A stretch of DNA of 64,000 nt from assembly GCA_004799545.1 (NCBI GenBank), contig SSMU01000012.1, positions 1 through 64,000 of the forward strand, read 5' to 3'. Origin of the DNA: Phenylobacterium sp. (GTDB lineage Bacteria > Pseudomonadota > Alphaproteobacteria > Caulobacterales > Caulobacteraceae). Below are positions 7,996 to 17,408 of this stretch, piece after piece. A program made the translations under genes and the position numbers. How positions within the stretch are numbered: position 1 is the stretch's first letter; each line of letters starts with the position of its first letter. The notes under the pieces were generated by a model. The model was not told the origin of the DNA. It saw only the letters and a program-made list of their open reading frames with translations, and ran no database searches.

Positions 7996-9965
7996 TGGCC
8001 GAGTTCGGCGCCTTCGCCCTAATGCTGGGCCTGGCCTTCGCCATCGCGCAGCTGGGGCTGTCGGTGGCCGCGCGCCTGCGCCGCTCGACGGTGCTGGCGG
8101 CGGCCGGGGAGGGGGCGGCGCTGGCCTCCTTCGCCAGCGTGGCGATCTCCTTCGCCATTCTGATGCATGCCTTCGTGGTCTCCGACTTCTCGGTCGCCAA
8201 CGTCGCCGCCAATTCACACACGGAGAAGCCCCTGCTCTACCGGGTGGCTGGGACCTGGGGCAGCCACGAGGGCTCCATGCTGCTGTGGGACCTGGCGCTG
8301 ACCGGCTACGGCGCGGCCATGGCGATCTTCGGCCGTGGCCTGCCCAAGGGGCTGAAGGCGGTGGCCGTGGCGACCCAGGGCGCGCTCGGGACGGTGTTCC
8401 TGGCCTACACCGTGTTCGCCTCCAACCCGCTGGCCCGCCTGCTGCAGCCGCCGGTGGAGGGCCGCTCGCTCAACCCGCTGCTGCAGGACCCGGCGCTCGC
8501 CGTCCACCCGCCGTTCCTCTACTCGGGCTATGTCGGCATGTCGGTGGTGTTCTCGCTGTCGGTCGCCGCCCTGGTGGAGGGCAAGGTCGACGCCGCCTGG
8601 GCCCGCTGGGTGCGCCCCTGGGCCCTGTTCGCCTGGAGCTTGCTGACCGTCGGCATCATGCTGGGCTCGTTCTGGGCCTACTATGAGCTCGGCTGGGGCG
8701 GCTGGTGGTTCTGGGATCCGGTGGAGAACGCCAGCTTCATGCCCTGGCTGGTGGCCACCGCCCTGTTGCACTCGGCGATCGTCACCGAGAAGCGCGGCGC
8801 GCTCTCGGGCTGGACGGTGTTCCTGGGGCTCGCCGCCTTCTCCTTCTCCATGCTGGGCGCCTTCCTGGTGCGTTCCGGGGTGCTGACCTCGGTGCACGCC
8901 TTCGCGGTCGATCCGACCCGCGGCGTGCTGCTGCTGTTCATCCTGGGGGCGACGACGGGGGCGGCCTTCGTGCTCTTCGCCTGGCGCGCGCCGAAGCTCA
9001 GCCAGGGCGGGGTGTTCGCGCCCGTCAGCCGCGAGAGCGCCCTGGTGCTGAACAACATCCTGTTGGCCGCCGCCACGGCCACCGTGCTGCTGGGCACGCT
9101 GTTCCCGTTGATCCGTGAGGCGCTGACCGGCGAGGCGATCTCGGTGGGGCCGCCCTATTTCAACCTGACCTTCACGCCGCTGATGGCGGCCCTGATCCTG
9201 ATCCTGCCGATCGGGCCGCTGCTGGCCTGGAAGCGCGGCGACGCGCTCGGCGTGGCCCAGCGGCTGTGGGCGGCCGCCGGCCTGGCCATCGTCGCCGGCC
9301 TCCTGGCCTATGCGGTGGTCAGCCCCCGCAAGGCGCTGGGCGCGCTCGGCCTCGCCCTCGGCGCCTGGCTGATCGCCGGCGCGCTGGCCGAGCTGGTCGA
9401 ACGGACGCGGGCGTTCCGGGTCCCAGCCGCGGAAAGCTGGCGCAGGCTCACCGGCCTGCCGCGCGGCGCCTGGGGCATGACGCTGGCGCACATCGGCCTG
9501 GGCGTCTTCGTGCTTGGCGCCTGTTTCGAGACCGGCTGGCGGGCGGAGGCTGCCGAGACCCTGCCGCTCGGCGGTTCGCTGAACGTCGGCGCCTATCACC
9601 TGGCGCTGCAGGGCGTGCGCGCGGTCGAAGGACCGAACTACGACGCCGAGCGCGCCGACATCCTGGCGACCCGCGGCGGCAAGCTGATCTGCCGCGCCCG
9701 GCCGGAGCGCCGGCTCTATCTCGCCAACGGTCAGACGACCTCCGAGGTGGCGATCTGCGACCAGGGCCCGAGCCACCTCTACATCGTGCTTGGCGAGCGG
9801 CGCACCGCCGCCGGCCAGCCGGTCTGGCTGGTGCGCGCCTACTGGAACCCCTGGGCGGTGCTGATCTTCCTGGGCCCCGTGACCATGGCCCTGGGCGGCC
9901 TTCTCTCGCTGTCCGATCGCCGCCTGCGGATCGGCGTGCCGCGCCGGCGGGAGGCCGCGGCGTGA
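7992..9965 (+). CDS. ccmF: Cytochrome c haem lyase subunit CcmF (CycK)
   Basis: 657 aa polytopic inner-membrane protein with about 15 hydrophobic segments. The haem-handling tryptophan-rich motif reads WGGWWFWDPVENASF (about residue 236 on), and a conserved histidine lies in WGSHEGS. A large periplasmic loop precedes the last helix. It forms the haem ligation complex with CcmH and CcmI. The start is ATG 7992, overlapping the ccmE stop; the longer frame from 7929 runs inside ccmE. No ccmG (thioredoxin-like) gene lies between ccmF and ccmH, as in the cycHJKL arrangement, so ccmG must be elsewhere. Confidence 0.96.
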   Translation: MMAEFGAFALMLGLAFAIAQLGLSVAARLRRSTVLAAAGEGAALASFASVAISFAILMHAFVVSDFSVANVAANSHTEKPLLYRVAGTWGSHEGSMLLWDLALTGYGAAMAIFGRGLPKGLKAVAVATQGALGTVFLAYTVFASNPLARLLQPPVEGRSLNPLLQDPALAVHPPFLYSGYVGMSVVFSLSVAALVEGKVDAAWARWVRPWALFAWSLLTVGIMLGSFWAYYELGWGGWWFWDPVENASFMPWLVATALLHSAIVTEKRGALSGWTVFLGLAAFSFSMLGAFLVRSGVLTSVHAFAVDPTRGVLLLFILGATTGAAFVLFAWRAPKLSQGGVFAPVSRESALVLNNILLAAATATVLLGTLFPLIREALTGEAISVGPPYFNLTFTPLMAALILILPIGPLLAWKRGDALGVAQRLWAAAGLAIVAGLLAYAVVSPRKALGALGLALGAWLIAGALAELVERTRAFRVPAAESWRRLTGLPRGAWGMTLAHIGLGVFVLGACFETGWRAEAAETLPLGGSLNVGAYHLALQGVRAVEGPNYDAERADILATRGGKLICRARPERRLYLANGQTTSEVAICDQGPSHLYIVLGERRTAAGQPVWLVRAYWNPWAVLIFLGPVTMALGGLLSLSDRRLRIGVPRRREAAA

Positions 9966-10414
9966 GGCGGGCCGCGGTGGTGGCCGCGCTGGCCGGCGTG
10001 CTGTGCCTGGCCGCCGCCGCCGACCCGGCCGAACGCCTGGCCGACCCGGTCCAGGAGGCCCACGCCCGGGCGATCTTCCAGGATGTCCGCTGCCTGGTCT
10101 GCCAGAACGAGTCGATCGACGATTCCGAGGCGCCGCTGGCCGGCGACCTGCGCCACGTGATCCGCGAGCAGGTCAGGGCCGGGCGCAGCGACCCGCAGAT
10201 CAAGCAATACCTCACCGACCGCTACGGCCAGTTCGTGCTGATGCGCCCGTCGTTCGACGCCGGAAACCTTGCGTTGTGGGCCGGTCCCTTCCTGGTTGTG
10301 GCGCTTGGCGTGCTGCTGCTCATCGCCCGCCTCAGGAACCGACAGCCGGACCCGGACCTTTCGCAAGCAGAGGCCGATCGCGTGGAACGGCTATCGCGAG
10401 ACGGGACGCCCTGA
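9962..10414 (+). CDS. ccmH: Cytochrome c maturation protein CcmH (CycL)
   Basis: 150 aa. A signal-like helix (4-19) is followed by a periplasmic domain with the redox CxxC pair Cys44/Cys47 in RCLVCQNESIDDS, the CcmH signature that reduces apocytochrome cysteines. A C-terminal membrane anchor (about 104-122) comes before a short cytoplasmic tail. The GTG start at 9962 overlaps the ccmF TGA. It is the last gene of the ccmIEFH run; a short hairpin follows at 10473-10490. Confidence 0.95.
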   Translation: MRRAAVVAALAGVLCLAAAADPAERLADPVQEAHARAIFQDVRCLVCQNESIDDSEAPLAGDLRHVIREQVRAGRSDPQIKQYLTDRYGQFVLMRPSFDAGNLALWAGPFLVVALGVLLLIARLRNRQPDPDLSQAEADRVERLSRDGTP

Positions 10415-10472
10415 CATCATTGCGCCTCAGATCGGTCCGATTGCCGAGCGCAGGGTGACCTAAACGTAACTT

Positions 10473-10490
10473 GAGAGCAGTTGCGCTCTC
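10473..10490. terminator. Short hairpin between ccmH and degP
   Basis: GAGAGC (10473-10478) pairs with GCTCTC (10485-10490) across a 6-base loop. There is no T-run, so intrinsic termination is uncertain. It could equally be an operator in the degP promoter region (10415-10558), where I find no clear -35/-10. Confidence 0.3.
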
Positions 10491-10558
10491 GTGCATCGAA
10501 CCTAGGTTTGTGGCGTCTGCCGGCTCTCCCACCGACGGACGCACAGGGAAGAAGACTT

Positions 10559-12127
10559 ATGACCTCGAAGAAGACCGGTTACCTGTTTGGCGCCATCGCC
10601 GGCGCCGGCGTCATGGCTGCGGCCGTCGCAGGCGCAGGAATGCGCCTCCCCGCCGCCCACGCCGGCGAAGGGCAGGTGATCAAGGCTTCGACCGCCCCGA
10701 TCTTCGCCCCCCCGCCGGGCGCGCCGATGTCGTTCGCCGACATCTTCGAGCGGGTCTCACCTGCGGTTGTCTCGATCAATGTGACCAGCCGGGTGGATCC
10801 GAGCCTGCTGCGCCGCATCCCCGGCCTGGAAGGCCTGCCGTTCGACATCGTGCCGAAGGGCGGCGGCGGGGATGACGACGACAGCGGCGCGCCGCAGGGC
10901 GGCCGCACCGAGAAGGGGCAGCCGAAGCTTCCCACTCAGCAATCCTCCGGCTCTGGCTTCTTCATCTCGCCGGACGGCTACATCGTCACCAACAACCACG
11001 TGGTCGAGAACGCCGAGACCATCAAGGTCGTGCTGAAGGACGAGCGCGAGCTCGACGCCCGCATCGTCGGCCGCGACGAGGCCACCGACCTGGCGGTGAT
11101 CAAGGTCACCGGCGGCCCGTACCCGTTCGTCAACTTCGAGAACTCCGGCAAGCCAAGGGTCGGCGACTGGGTGTTCGCGGTCGGCAACCCCTTCGGCCTC
11201 GGCGGCACCGCCACGGCCGGCATCGTCTCCGCGTACGGCCGCGACATCGGCGAGACCTTCGTCGACTACATCCAGATCGACGCCCCCATCAACCGCGGCA
11301 ACTCCGGCGGCCCGACCTTCGACATCTACGGCCGGGTGATCGGGGTGAACACGGCGATCTTCTCGCCCACCGGCGGCTCGGTCGGCATCGGCTTCGCGAT
11401 CCCCGCCGACGTGGCCGACCAAGTCACCCAGCAGCTGATCCACGGCGGCAAGATCGAGCGTGGCTACATCGGCGCCACCATCCAGAACTTCACCACCGAG
11501 ATGGCCGAGGCCCAGGGCATGGGCGACCAGAAGGGGGCGATCGTCTCCGACCTGGTGGCCGGCGGCCCCTCGGCCCGCGCCGGGCTGATGCCGGGCGACG
11601 TGGTGGTCTCCGTGAACGGCCATTCGGTGAAAAGCTCGTCCGAGCTTACCCGCGAGGTGGCCAAGGCGCGTCCGGGCGACGTGCTGCACCTCGATGTGAT
11701 CCGCGACGGCCGCCACAACGTGGTGGACGTGCGCTCCGGCACGCGGCCGACCGAAAGCGAGCTGGCAGCCAACGACAACGGCGCCCTGGGCCAGGGCCCG
11801 CGCGGCGGCTCGCCGGCGACCCCGGCGGCCCCGCAGGTGCTTGGCCTGAAGCTCGCGCCGCTGGACGATACGGCGCGCAAGGCGCTCAGCCTGCCCGCCA
11901 CGGTGCACGGTGCGGTGGTCATGGGCGTCGAGGAGTCCTCCGACGCCGGCGAGAAGGGCCTGCATCGCGGCGACGTCGTCGTCCGGGCCGGCGATCGCGC
12001 GGTGGCTACGGCGGCCGACGTGACGGCGGTGGTCGACGCGGCCCGCAAGGCCGGCCGGCCGAGCGTCCTGCTGGGCGTCTATCGCGGCGGTCGGACGTTG
12101 TTCCTGCCGCTGAAGATTTCCAAGTAG
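10559..12127 (+). CDS. degP: Do-family periplasmic serine protease DegP/HtrA
   Basis: 522 aa with a signal peptide (about 8-36). The trypsin-like domain holds the catalytic triad His147 (TNNHVVENA), Asp177 (EATDLAVIK) and Ser249 (GNSGGP). Two PDZ domains follow (about 295-385 and 430-515). It degrades or refolds misfolded envelope proteins. The ATG at 10559 has AGGGA 9 bases upstream. A two-component pair starts 30 bp downstream, suggesting an envelope-stress operon. A Gly/Asp-rich insert sits near residue 100, as in other alphaproteobacterial DegP proteins. Confidence 0.95.
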   Translation: MTSKKTGYLFGAIAGAGVMAAAVAGAGMRLPAAHAGEGQVIKASTAPIFAPPPGAPMSFADIFERVSPAVVSINVTSRVDPSLLRRIPGLEGLPFDIVPKGGGGDDDDSGAPQGGRTEKGQPKLPTQQSSGSGFFISPDGYIVTNNHVVENAETIKVVLKDERELDARIVGRDEATDLAVIKVTGGPYPFVNFENSGKPRVGDWVFAVGNPFGLGGTATAGIVSAYGRDIGETFVDYIQIDAPINRGNSGGPTFDIYGRVIGVNTAIFSPTGGSVGIGFAIPADVADQVTQQLIHGGKIERGYIGATIQNFTTEMAEAQGMGDQKGAIVSDLVAGGPSARAGLMPGDVVVSVNGHSVKSSSELTREVAKARPGDVLHLDVIRDGRHNVVDVRSGTRPTESELAANDNGALGQGPRGGSPATPAAPQVLGLKLAPLDDTARKALSLPATVHGAVVMGVEESSDAGEKGLHRGDVVVRAGDRAVATAADVTAVVDAARKAGRPSVLLGVYRGGRTLFLPLKISK

Positions 12128-12157
12128 GATCGGCTGCGAGTCGCTGGGGGGCGCGCC

Positions 12158-12829
12158 ATGAAGATCCTGATCGTCGAAGATGACCTCGAAGCCGCGGAAG
12201 CCATGGCCCGCGGTCTCGGGGAGACCGGACACGAGGTCGTCAAGGCGGCCGACGGCGAGGAGGGTCTGACGGCCGCCCGGGCCGGCGGCTTCGACGTGCT
12301 GATCGTCGACCGGATGATGCCGAAGATGGACGGCATCGCCCTCGTCGAGACCCTGCGCCGCGAGGGCGACGGCACCCCGGTGCTGTTCCTCTCGGCCCTG
12401 GGCGAGGTCGGCGACCGGGTCACCGGCCTGCAGGCCGGTGGCGACGATTACCTGGTCAAGCCCTACGCCTTCGCTGAGCTGATCGCCCGGGTCTCGGCGC
12501 TGTCCCGGCGGCGGGAGACCGGCTCGGTGGCCACGGTGCTCAAGGTCGGCGACCTGGAGATGGACCTGATCGGCCGCACGGTGCACCGCCAGGGCAAGGA
12601 GATCGACCTGCAGCCCCGCGAGTTCCAGCTGCTGGAATTCATGATGCGCCACGCTGGCCAGTCGGTGACCCGGACCATGCTGCTGGAGAAGGTCTGGGAA
12701 TACCACTTCGACCCGCAGACCAATGTGATCGACGTGCACATTTCCCGCCTGCGCTCGAAGATCGACAAGGGCTTCGACCGGCCGATGCTGCAGACGGTGC
12801 GCGGCGCGGGCTACCGGCTCGACGCCTGA
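12158..12829 (+). CDS. OmpR-family response regulator following degP
   Basis: 223 aa. The receiver domain begins MKILIVEDDLEAAEAM, with phospho-acceptor Asp51 in IVDRMMPKMDG and Lys in LVKPYAFAEL. The winged-helix output domain (about 125-220) ends TVRGAGYRLDA. The 30 bp gap to degP and 18 bp to the kinase make a degP-regulator-kinase operon. The receiver and H-box types resemble CzcR/QseB-like regulators, but family assignment beyond OmpR class is not safe. Control of degP is a reasonable inference from position. Confidence 0.94.
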   Translation: MKILIVEDDLEAAEAMARGLGETGHEVVKAADGEEGLTAARAGGFDVLIVDRMMPKMDGIALVETLRREGDGTPVLFLSALGEVGDRVTGLQAGGDDYLVKPYAFAELIARVSALSRRRETGSVATVLKVGDLEMDLIGRTVHRQGKEIDLQPREFQLLEFMMRHAGQSVTRTMLLEKVWEYHFDPQTNVIDVHISRLRSKIDKGFDRPMLQTVRGAGYRLDA

Positions 12830-12847
12830 GAACGGCGGCGCTGACCC

Positions 12848-14251
12848 ATGCGCCTGCCACGTATTTTCCGGACCACCCCGTTTCGGCTGACGCTGCTGTT
12901 CCTGGCGCTGTTCGCCTCGGCGGCCCTGGCCTTCCTGGCCTACATCTATGTGGCGACGGCCGGCGAGGCGACGCGGCGCACCGATCAGGAGATCGTCCGC
13001 GAGATGCGCTCGCTCACCGGGGCCTATGACCGGGCCGGCGTCGATGCGGTCAACCAGTCGCTGATCGAGCGGGCCGCCAGCGAGCGGCCGTTCCTCTACC
13101 TGCTGCTCGGCACGGACGGGAAGCGGATCTCCGGCTCGATCGAGACCTCGCCGGTCGACAAGTTCGACGGCTCGCCCACCTGGACCAGCTTTGCGATCAC
13201 CGACCAGAACGCCCGCGGCCAGACCTTCAAGCGTCCGGCGCGCGGCCTGCAGGAGCGGCTGAAGGGCGGCGAGGTGCTGTTCGTCGGCGCCGACGTGGGC
13301 GAGGACGAGGCCTATGTGCTGAAAGTGGTCCGCGCGCTCTGGGGCGCCGGCGGCCTGGTGGTCGTCCTGGGCCTCTCCGGCGGCGTCCTGGTCAGCCGCA
13401 ACGTCAGCCGCAGCATGGCGGGCCTCGCCGGCGTGCTGGAGGCGGTGAACAACGGCGACCTGGGCGCGCGTGCGCCCGTGCGCGGCACCCGCGACGAGTT
13501 CGACGAGTTGGCGCAAGGGCTGAACGAGATGCTCGACCGCCTGGAACGCTCCATGGCCGGCCACAAGCATGCGGGCGACGCCATCGCCCACGACCTGCGC
13601 TCGCCGCTGACCCGGCTGCGCGCCCGGCTGGAAGCGGCCTACATCGATGTCGAGGCCGGCAAGGGCGATCCGACCAAGGCCCTGGTCCAGGCGCTGGAAG
13701 ACACCGACGGGGTGCTGAAGACCTTCAATGCGGTCCTCTCGATCGCCCGGCTGCAGGCGGCGGGGACCGCGCCCGATCCGACGGTGTTCGATCCGGGCGA
13801 GCTCACCGCCGATATCTCCGAGCTCTATGAGCCGCTCTGCGAGGACAAGAACATCGACTTCGCCGCCGAGCTGACCAAGGGGCTGCAGGTGCGCGCCAAC
13901 CGCGAGTTCCTGGCCCAGGCGCTGGCGAACCTGCTGGACAACGCCGTGAAGTACACCCCGGCGGGCGGGGCGATCATGCTGCGCGTCCGCAGGCGTTCCT
14001 CCGGCGAGGTGGAGTTCTCGATCACCGACACCGGTCCCGGCGTGCCGGAGGCCGACCGCGCGCGGGTCATCGAGCGTTTCGTGCGCCTGGAGAACAGCCG
14101 CAACACCTCCGGCGCGGGCCTGGGCCTCTCGCTGGTCGCCGCCGTGGCCGAGGCGCACGGCGGACGGCTCGAGCTGGACGAGGGCCCGGGCAAGGTGGGC
14201 GAGAGCGGGCCGGGCCTGCGGGTGGCGCTGATCCTGCCCCGAGCGGCGTAA
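12848..14251 (+). CDS. Membrane sensor histidine kinase of the degP-linked system
   Basis: 467 aa. It has two membrane helices (about 13-35 and 162-185) around a periplasmic domain of about 125 residues, a HAMP domain (NVSRSMAGLAGVLEAV), phospho-acceptor His248 in DAIAHDLRSPLTRLRAR, and an HATPase domain with NLLDNAVKYTP, TDTGPGVPE and GAGLGLSLV boxes. The H-box subtype (HDLRSPLTRLR) matches the large CzcS/QseC-like class that works with OmpR regulators. It is 18 bp from the regulator and 39 bp from glnE. Confidence 0.93.
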   Translation: MRLPRIFRTTPFRLTLLFLALFASAALAFLAYIYVATAGEATRRTDQEIVREMRSLTGAYDRAGVDAVNQSLIERAASERPFLYLLLGTDGKRISGSIETSPVDKFDGSPTWTSFAITDQNARGQTFKRPARGLQERLKGGEVLFVGADVGEDEAYVLKVVRALWGAGGLVVVLGLSGGVLVSRNVSRSMAGLAGVLEAVNNGDLGARAPVRGTRDEFDELAQGLNEMLDRLERSMAGHKHAGDAIAHDLRSPLTRLRARLEAAYIDVEAGKGDPTKALVQALEDTDGVLKTFNAVLSIARLQAAGTAPDPTVFDPGELTADISELYEPLCEDKNIDFAAELTKGLQVRANREFLAQALANLLDNAVKYTPAGGAIMLRVRRRSSGEVEFSITDTGPGVPEADRARVIERFVRLENSRNTSGAGLGLSLVAAVAEAHGGRLELDEGPGKVGESGPGLRVALILPRAA

Positions 14252-14290
14252 GGGCTGGCCGACCCCGCGATCCGCTGGCAAGGAACGCCC

Positions 14291-17176
14291 ATGGCCTCGC
14301 TCGGCAGCCAGATCCGACCCTGCGGCCCGGTGCTCGACGCCAAGGCGGCGGCGCGGGCGCGGGAGGTCATCGCCGAGGCGGGCTGGCCAAGGGTCCTCGA
14401 CGAGGCCTGGGCGGCGCTGGCGCCGGTGTTCGGCGCCTCGGCCTATCTGGCGAGCCTGGCGCGGCGCGATCCGGGGCGGTTGGCCAGGCTGCTGGCGGCC
14501 GAGCCGGACGCGCGGCTGGCGGACATCCTGGCCCGCACCACCGCCGCGGCTGGCCTCGACTTCGACGCCGCGCACGATGAGCTGCGGCGGCTGAAGGCCG
14601 AACTGCACTTGTTGACCGCGCTCGCCGATCTCGGCGGGGTCTGGGCGCTCGACGCGGTGACCGGGGCCCTGACCCGCTTCGCCGACGCCGCGGTCGGGAC
14701 GGCCCTGGCGGTGGCCGCCCGCGCCGAGCTGGAGGCTGGCCGCCTGGCCCGGCTGGGCGAAGGCGAGGAGGGCCCGGTCCCGGGCTGGTTCTGCATCGCC
14801 ATGGGCAAGCAGGGCGCGTTCGAGCTCAACTACTCCAGCGACATCGATATCTCGGTGTTCTTCGATCCCGACCGCCTGCCGCTGGCCGAGGGGGTGGAGA
14901 GCCAGGCCTTCGCGGTGCGCCTGACGCAGCGGGTCGCCGACCTGATGCAGGCCCGGACCGCGGAGGGCTACGTCTTCCGGATCGACCTGCGGCTGCGGCC
15001 CGATCCGTCCTCGACGCCGCCCGCCGTGCCGGTCCCGGCCGCCCTGGAATACTACGAGAGCGTCGGCCAGAACTGGGAGCGGGCGGCGTTCATCAAGGCC
15101 AGGCCCTGCGCCGGGGATATCCCGGCCGCCACCGCCTTCCTGGAGGAGCTCTCGGCCTTCATCTGGCGGCGCAACCTCGACTTCGCGGCGATCGCCGACA
15201 TCCATTCCATCAAGCGCCAGATCCACGCCCACAAGGTGGACGAGCGCGTCTCGGCCAAGGGGGTCGACCTCAAGCTCGGCCGCGGCGGCATCCGCGAGAT
15301 CGAGTTCTACGTCCAGACCCAGCAGCTGATCCTCGGCGGCCGCCATCCCGAGCTGCGCAACCGCCGCACGCTCGACGCCCTGGCGGCCCTGGCCGAGACC
15401 GGCCACGTGGCGCGGGAGACCGCCGCGGAGCTGACCGCGTCCTACATCACCCTGCGCGGCCTGGAGCACCGCATCCAGATGATCGCCGACGAGCAGACCC
15501 ACAAGCTGCCGGAATCCGACGCCGAGCGGCGCAAGGTGGCGGCCCTGGCCGGCTACGACCGCCTGAGGAGCTTCGACGCCGACGTCACCCGCCTGCTGAA
15601 GGGCGTCAACGCCCGCTACGGCGAGCTCTTCCCCTCGGAGGAGCCGCTGTCCTCGCGGTTCGGCAGCCTGGTGTTCACCGGCGTCGACGACGACCCGGAG
15701 ACCCTCGCCACCCTGGCGCGGATGGGATTCTCCAACGCCGGCCGCGTCTCCCAGACCATCCGCAACTGGCACCACGGCCACATCCCGGCGACCCGCACCG
15801 AGCGCGGCCGCGAGCTGTTCACCCGGCTGGCGCCGAAGCTCCTGGAAGCGGCCCAGGCGTCGGGCGCGCCGGACGCGGCCTTCAACCGCTTCTCCGACTT
15901 CTTCGGGAGCCTCTCCACCGGCGTGCAACTGCAGTCGCTGTTCCTGGCCCAGCCGCGGCTGTTCGAACTGATCGTCGAGGTGATGGCCTTCGCGCCCCGG
16001 CTGGCCTCGATCCTCGCCCGCCGGCCGGCGGCGATCGACGCCATGCTCGACCCGTCGTTCTTCGATCCCATCGACATCGCCGAGGACCGGGCGGTGATGG
16101 AGCAGGCGCTGGCCCGCGCCGAGGACTTCGAGGCGGCCATGGACGTGGTGCGCCGGGTGCGGCGCGAGCAGGCCTTCCGGGTGGGGGTGCAGGTGATGAG
16201 CGGCACGGCCTCGGCCGAGGTCGCCGGCCGCGCCTTCGCCGACCTCGCCGACGTCTGCATCGAGGCCCTGGGGCCGGCCGCCCTGGCCGAGGCGGAGCGG
16301 GTCGGCGGGGCGTTCGACGGCGAGGTGGCGGTGGTGGCGCTGGGCAAGTGCGGCTCGCGGGAGATGAGCGCCGGCTCCGACCTCGACCTGATGACCCTCT
16401 ATCGCGGCCGCGACCCGGCCGCCGCCTCGACGCTGAAAGGGTGGGACGCCGCCAGCTTCTATGGCCGCTTCACCCAGCGGCTGATCGCGGCGCTGTCCAG
16501 CCAGACCGCCGAGGGCGGCCTCTACGAGGTGGACATGCAGCTGCGCCCCTCCGGCACCAAGGGGCCGGTGGCGGTGAGCCAGGCGGCCTTCGAGGACTAC
16601 TACGCACGGGAGGCGGAGACCTGGGAGCTCCTGGCCCTGACCCGCGCCCGGGTGGTCTGGGCGACCTCGGAAGCATTCGCCGGGCAGGCTGGCGCGGCCA
16701 TCGCGGCGGCGCTCCGGCGGCCACGTGACCGCGCCCGTACGGCCGCGGAGGTGCGCGAGATGCGCGAGCTGCTGGAGCGGGAGCGGCCGCCCAAGGGACC
16801 CTGGGACCTGAAGCTCTCCGAGGGCGGGCTGGTCGACATCGAGTTCGCCGCCCAGTTCCTGCAGCTCGCCCAGGCGGCCGACGGCGGTCCCCTTCACCCG
16901 AACACCGCCCAGGCGCTGGCGGCGTTCCGCGCCCAGGGCCTCGCGCCCGCCGGGCCGTTGACCGCCCTGGAGACCGCCTGGCGGCTGCAGCAGGACCTGA
17001 CCCAGCTGCTGAAGGTGGCGCTGGAGGAGGGCGGCGACCCGACGGAGGAGCCCGCGGCCTTTCGCCGGCTGCTGGCCCGCGCCGGCCACGCCCGCGACTT
17101 CACCAGCCTGCGGCGCAAGCTCGACGCCGCCATGGCCGCGGCGCGGGCGGCCTACGAACGCCTGGTCGCCGCCTGA
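14291..17176 (+). CDS. glnE: Bifunctional glutamine synthetase adenylyltransferase/deadenylylase
   Basis: 961 aa, the usual length. GlnE adds or removes AMP on glutamine synthetase in response to PII. Both nucleotidyltransferase halves are visible: the N-terminal (deadenylylating) domain with NYSSDIDISVFFD near residue 178, and the C-terminal (adenylylating) domain with GSDLDLMTLY near residue 695. Each is followed by a helical GlnD/PII-uridylyltransferase-like domain (GRGGIREIEF and EGGLVDIEFAAQ motifs). It is cytoplasmic and central to nitrogen control. It follows the degP-linked kinase on the same strand. Confidence 0.97.
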   Translation: MASLGSQIRPCGPVLDAKAAARAREVIAEAGWPRVLDEAWAALAPVFGASAYLASLARRDPGRLARLLAAEPDARLADILARTTAAAGLDFDAAHDELRRLKAELHLLTALADLGGVWALDAVTGALTRFADAAVGTALAVAARAELEAGRLARLGEGEEGPVPGWFCIAMGKQGAFELNYSSDIDISVFFDPDRLPLAEGVESQAFAVRLTQRVADLMQARTAEGYVFRIDLRLRPDPSSTPPAVPVPAALEYYESVGQNWERAAFIKARPCAGDIPAATAFLEELSAFIWRRNLDFAAIADIHSIKRQIHAHKVDERVSAKGVDLKLGRGGIREIEFYVQTQQLILGGRHPELRNRRTLDALAALAETGHVARETAAELTASYITLRGLEHRIQMIADEQTHKLPESDAERRKVAALAGYDRLRSFDADVTRLLKGVNARYGELFPSEEPLSSRFGSLVFTGVDDDPETLATLARMGFSNAGRVSQTIRNWHHGHIPATRTERGRELFTRLAPKLLEAAQASGAPDAAFNRFSDFFGSLSTGVQLQSLFLAQPRLFELIVEVMAFAPRLASILARRPAAIDAMLDPSFFDPIDIAEDRAVMEQALARAEDFEAAMDVVRRVRREQAFRVGVQVMSGTASAEVAGRAFADLADVCIEALGPAALAEAERVGGAFDGEVAVVALGKCGSREMSAGSDLDLMTLYRGRDPAAASTLKGWDAASFYGRFTQRLIAALSSQTAEGGLYEVDMQLRPSGTKGPVAVSQAAFEDYYAREAETWELLALTRARVVWATSEAFAGQAGAAIAAALRRPRDRARTAAEVREMRELLERERPPKGPWDLKLSEGGLVDIEFAAQFLQLAQAADGGPLHPNTAQALAAFRAQGLAPAGPLTALETAWRLQQDLTQLLKVALEEGGDPTEEPAAFRRLLARAGHARDFTSLRRKLDAAMAAARAAYERLVAA

Positions 17177-17250
17177 TCGACGGAACAGCCGCGGCGCGGC
17201 GTTGAAAACCTGGACGGCGAACATCCCGCGCGAAGTCCAGGACCTTGACG

Positions 17251-17376
17251 ATGCAGACCTATTTCCGCGCCGCGCCCAGCGATCAGCCGCGTCAGGACCT
17301 TGCCGCCGGCCAGGACGGCCGGGCCTGCGACATCGCGCCGATCATGATACGGCAGAGGGCGCGTGGCGGTCGGTAG
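17251..17376 (+). CDS. Possible 41-codon leader ORF upstream of the ECF sigma gene
   Basis: In the 232 bp between glnE and the sigma gene an ATG at 17251 with AGGA 8 bases upstream opens 41 codons (start MQTYFRAAPSDQPRQDL) ending at TAG 17374-17376. It has no recognisable domain. It may be a small conserved protein, a regulatory leader peptide or chance. Nothing else convincing is seen in this gap. Confidence 0.2.
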   Translation: MQTYFRAAPSDQPRQDLAAGQDGRACDIAPIMIRQRARGGR

Positions 17377-17408
17377 CGAGCTGGTCGAAAGCGCTAGGGG
17401 CTCGAGGA

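Noticed and set aside
10757..17224. A 2155-codon open frame on the minus strand across degP, the two-component genes and glnE
   Set aside because: It is antisense to clear genes, has low-complexity Gly/Arg/His/Gln-rich sequence and no domain; high GC content removes stops in this frame.
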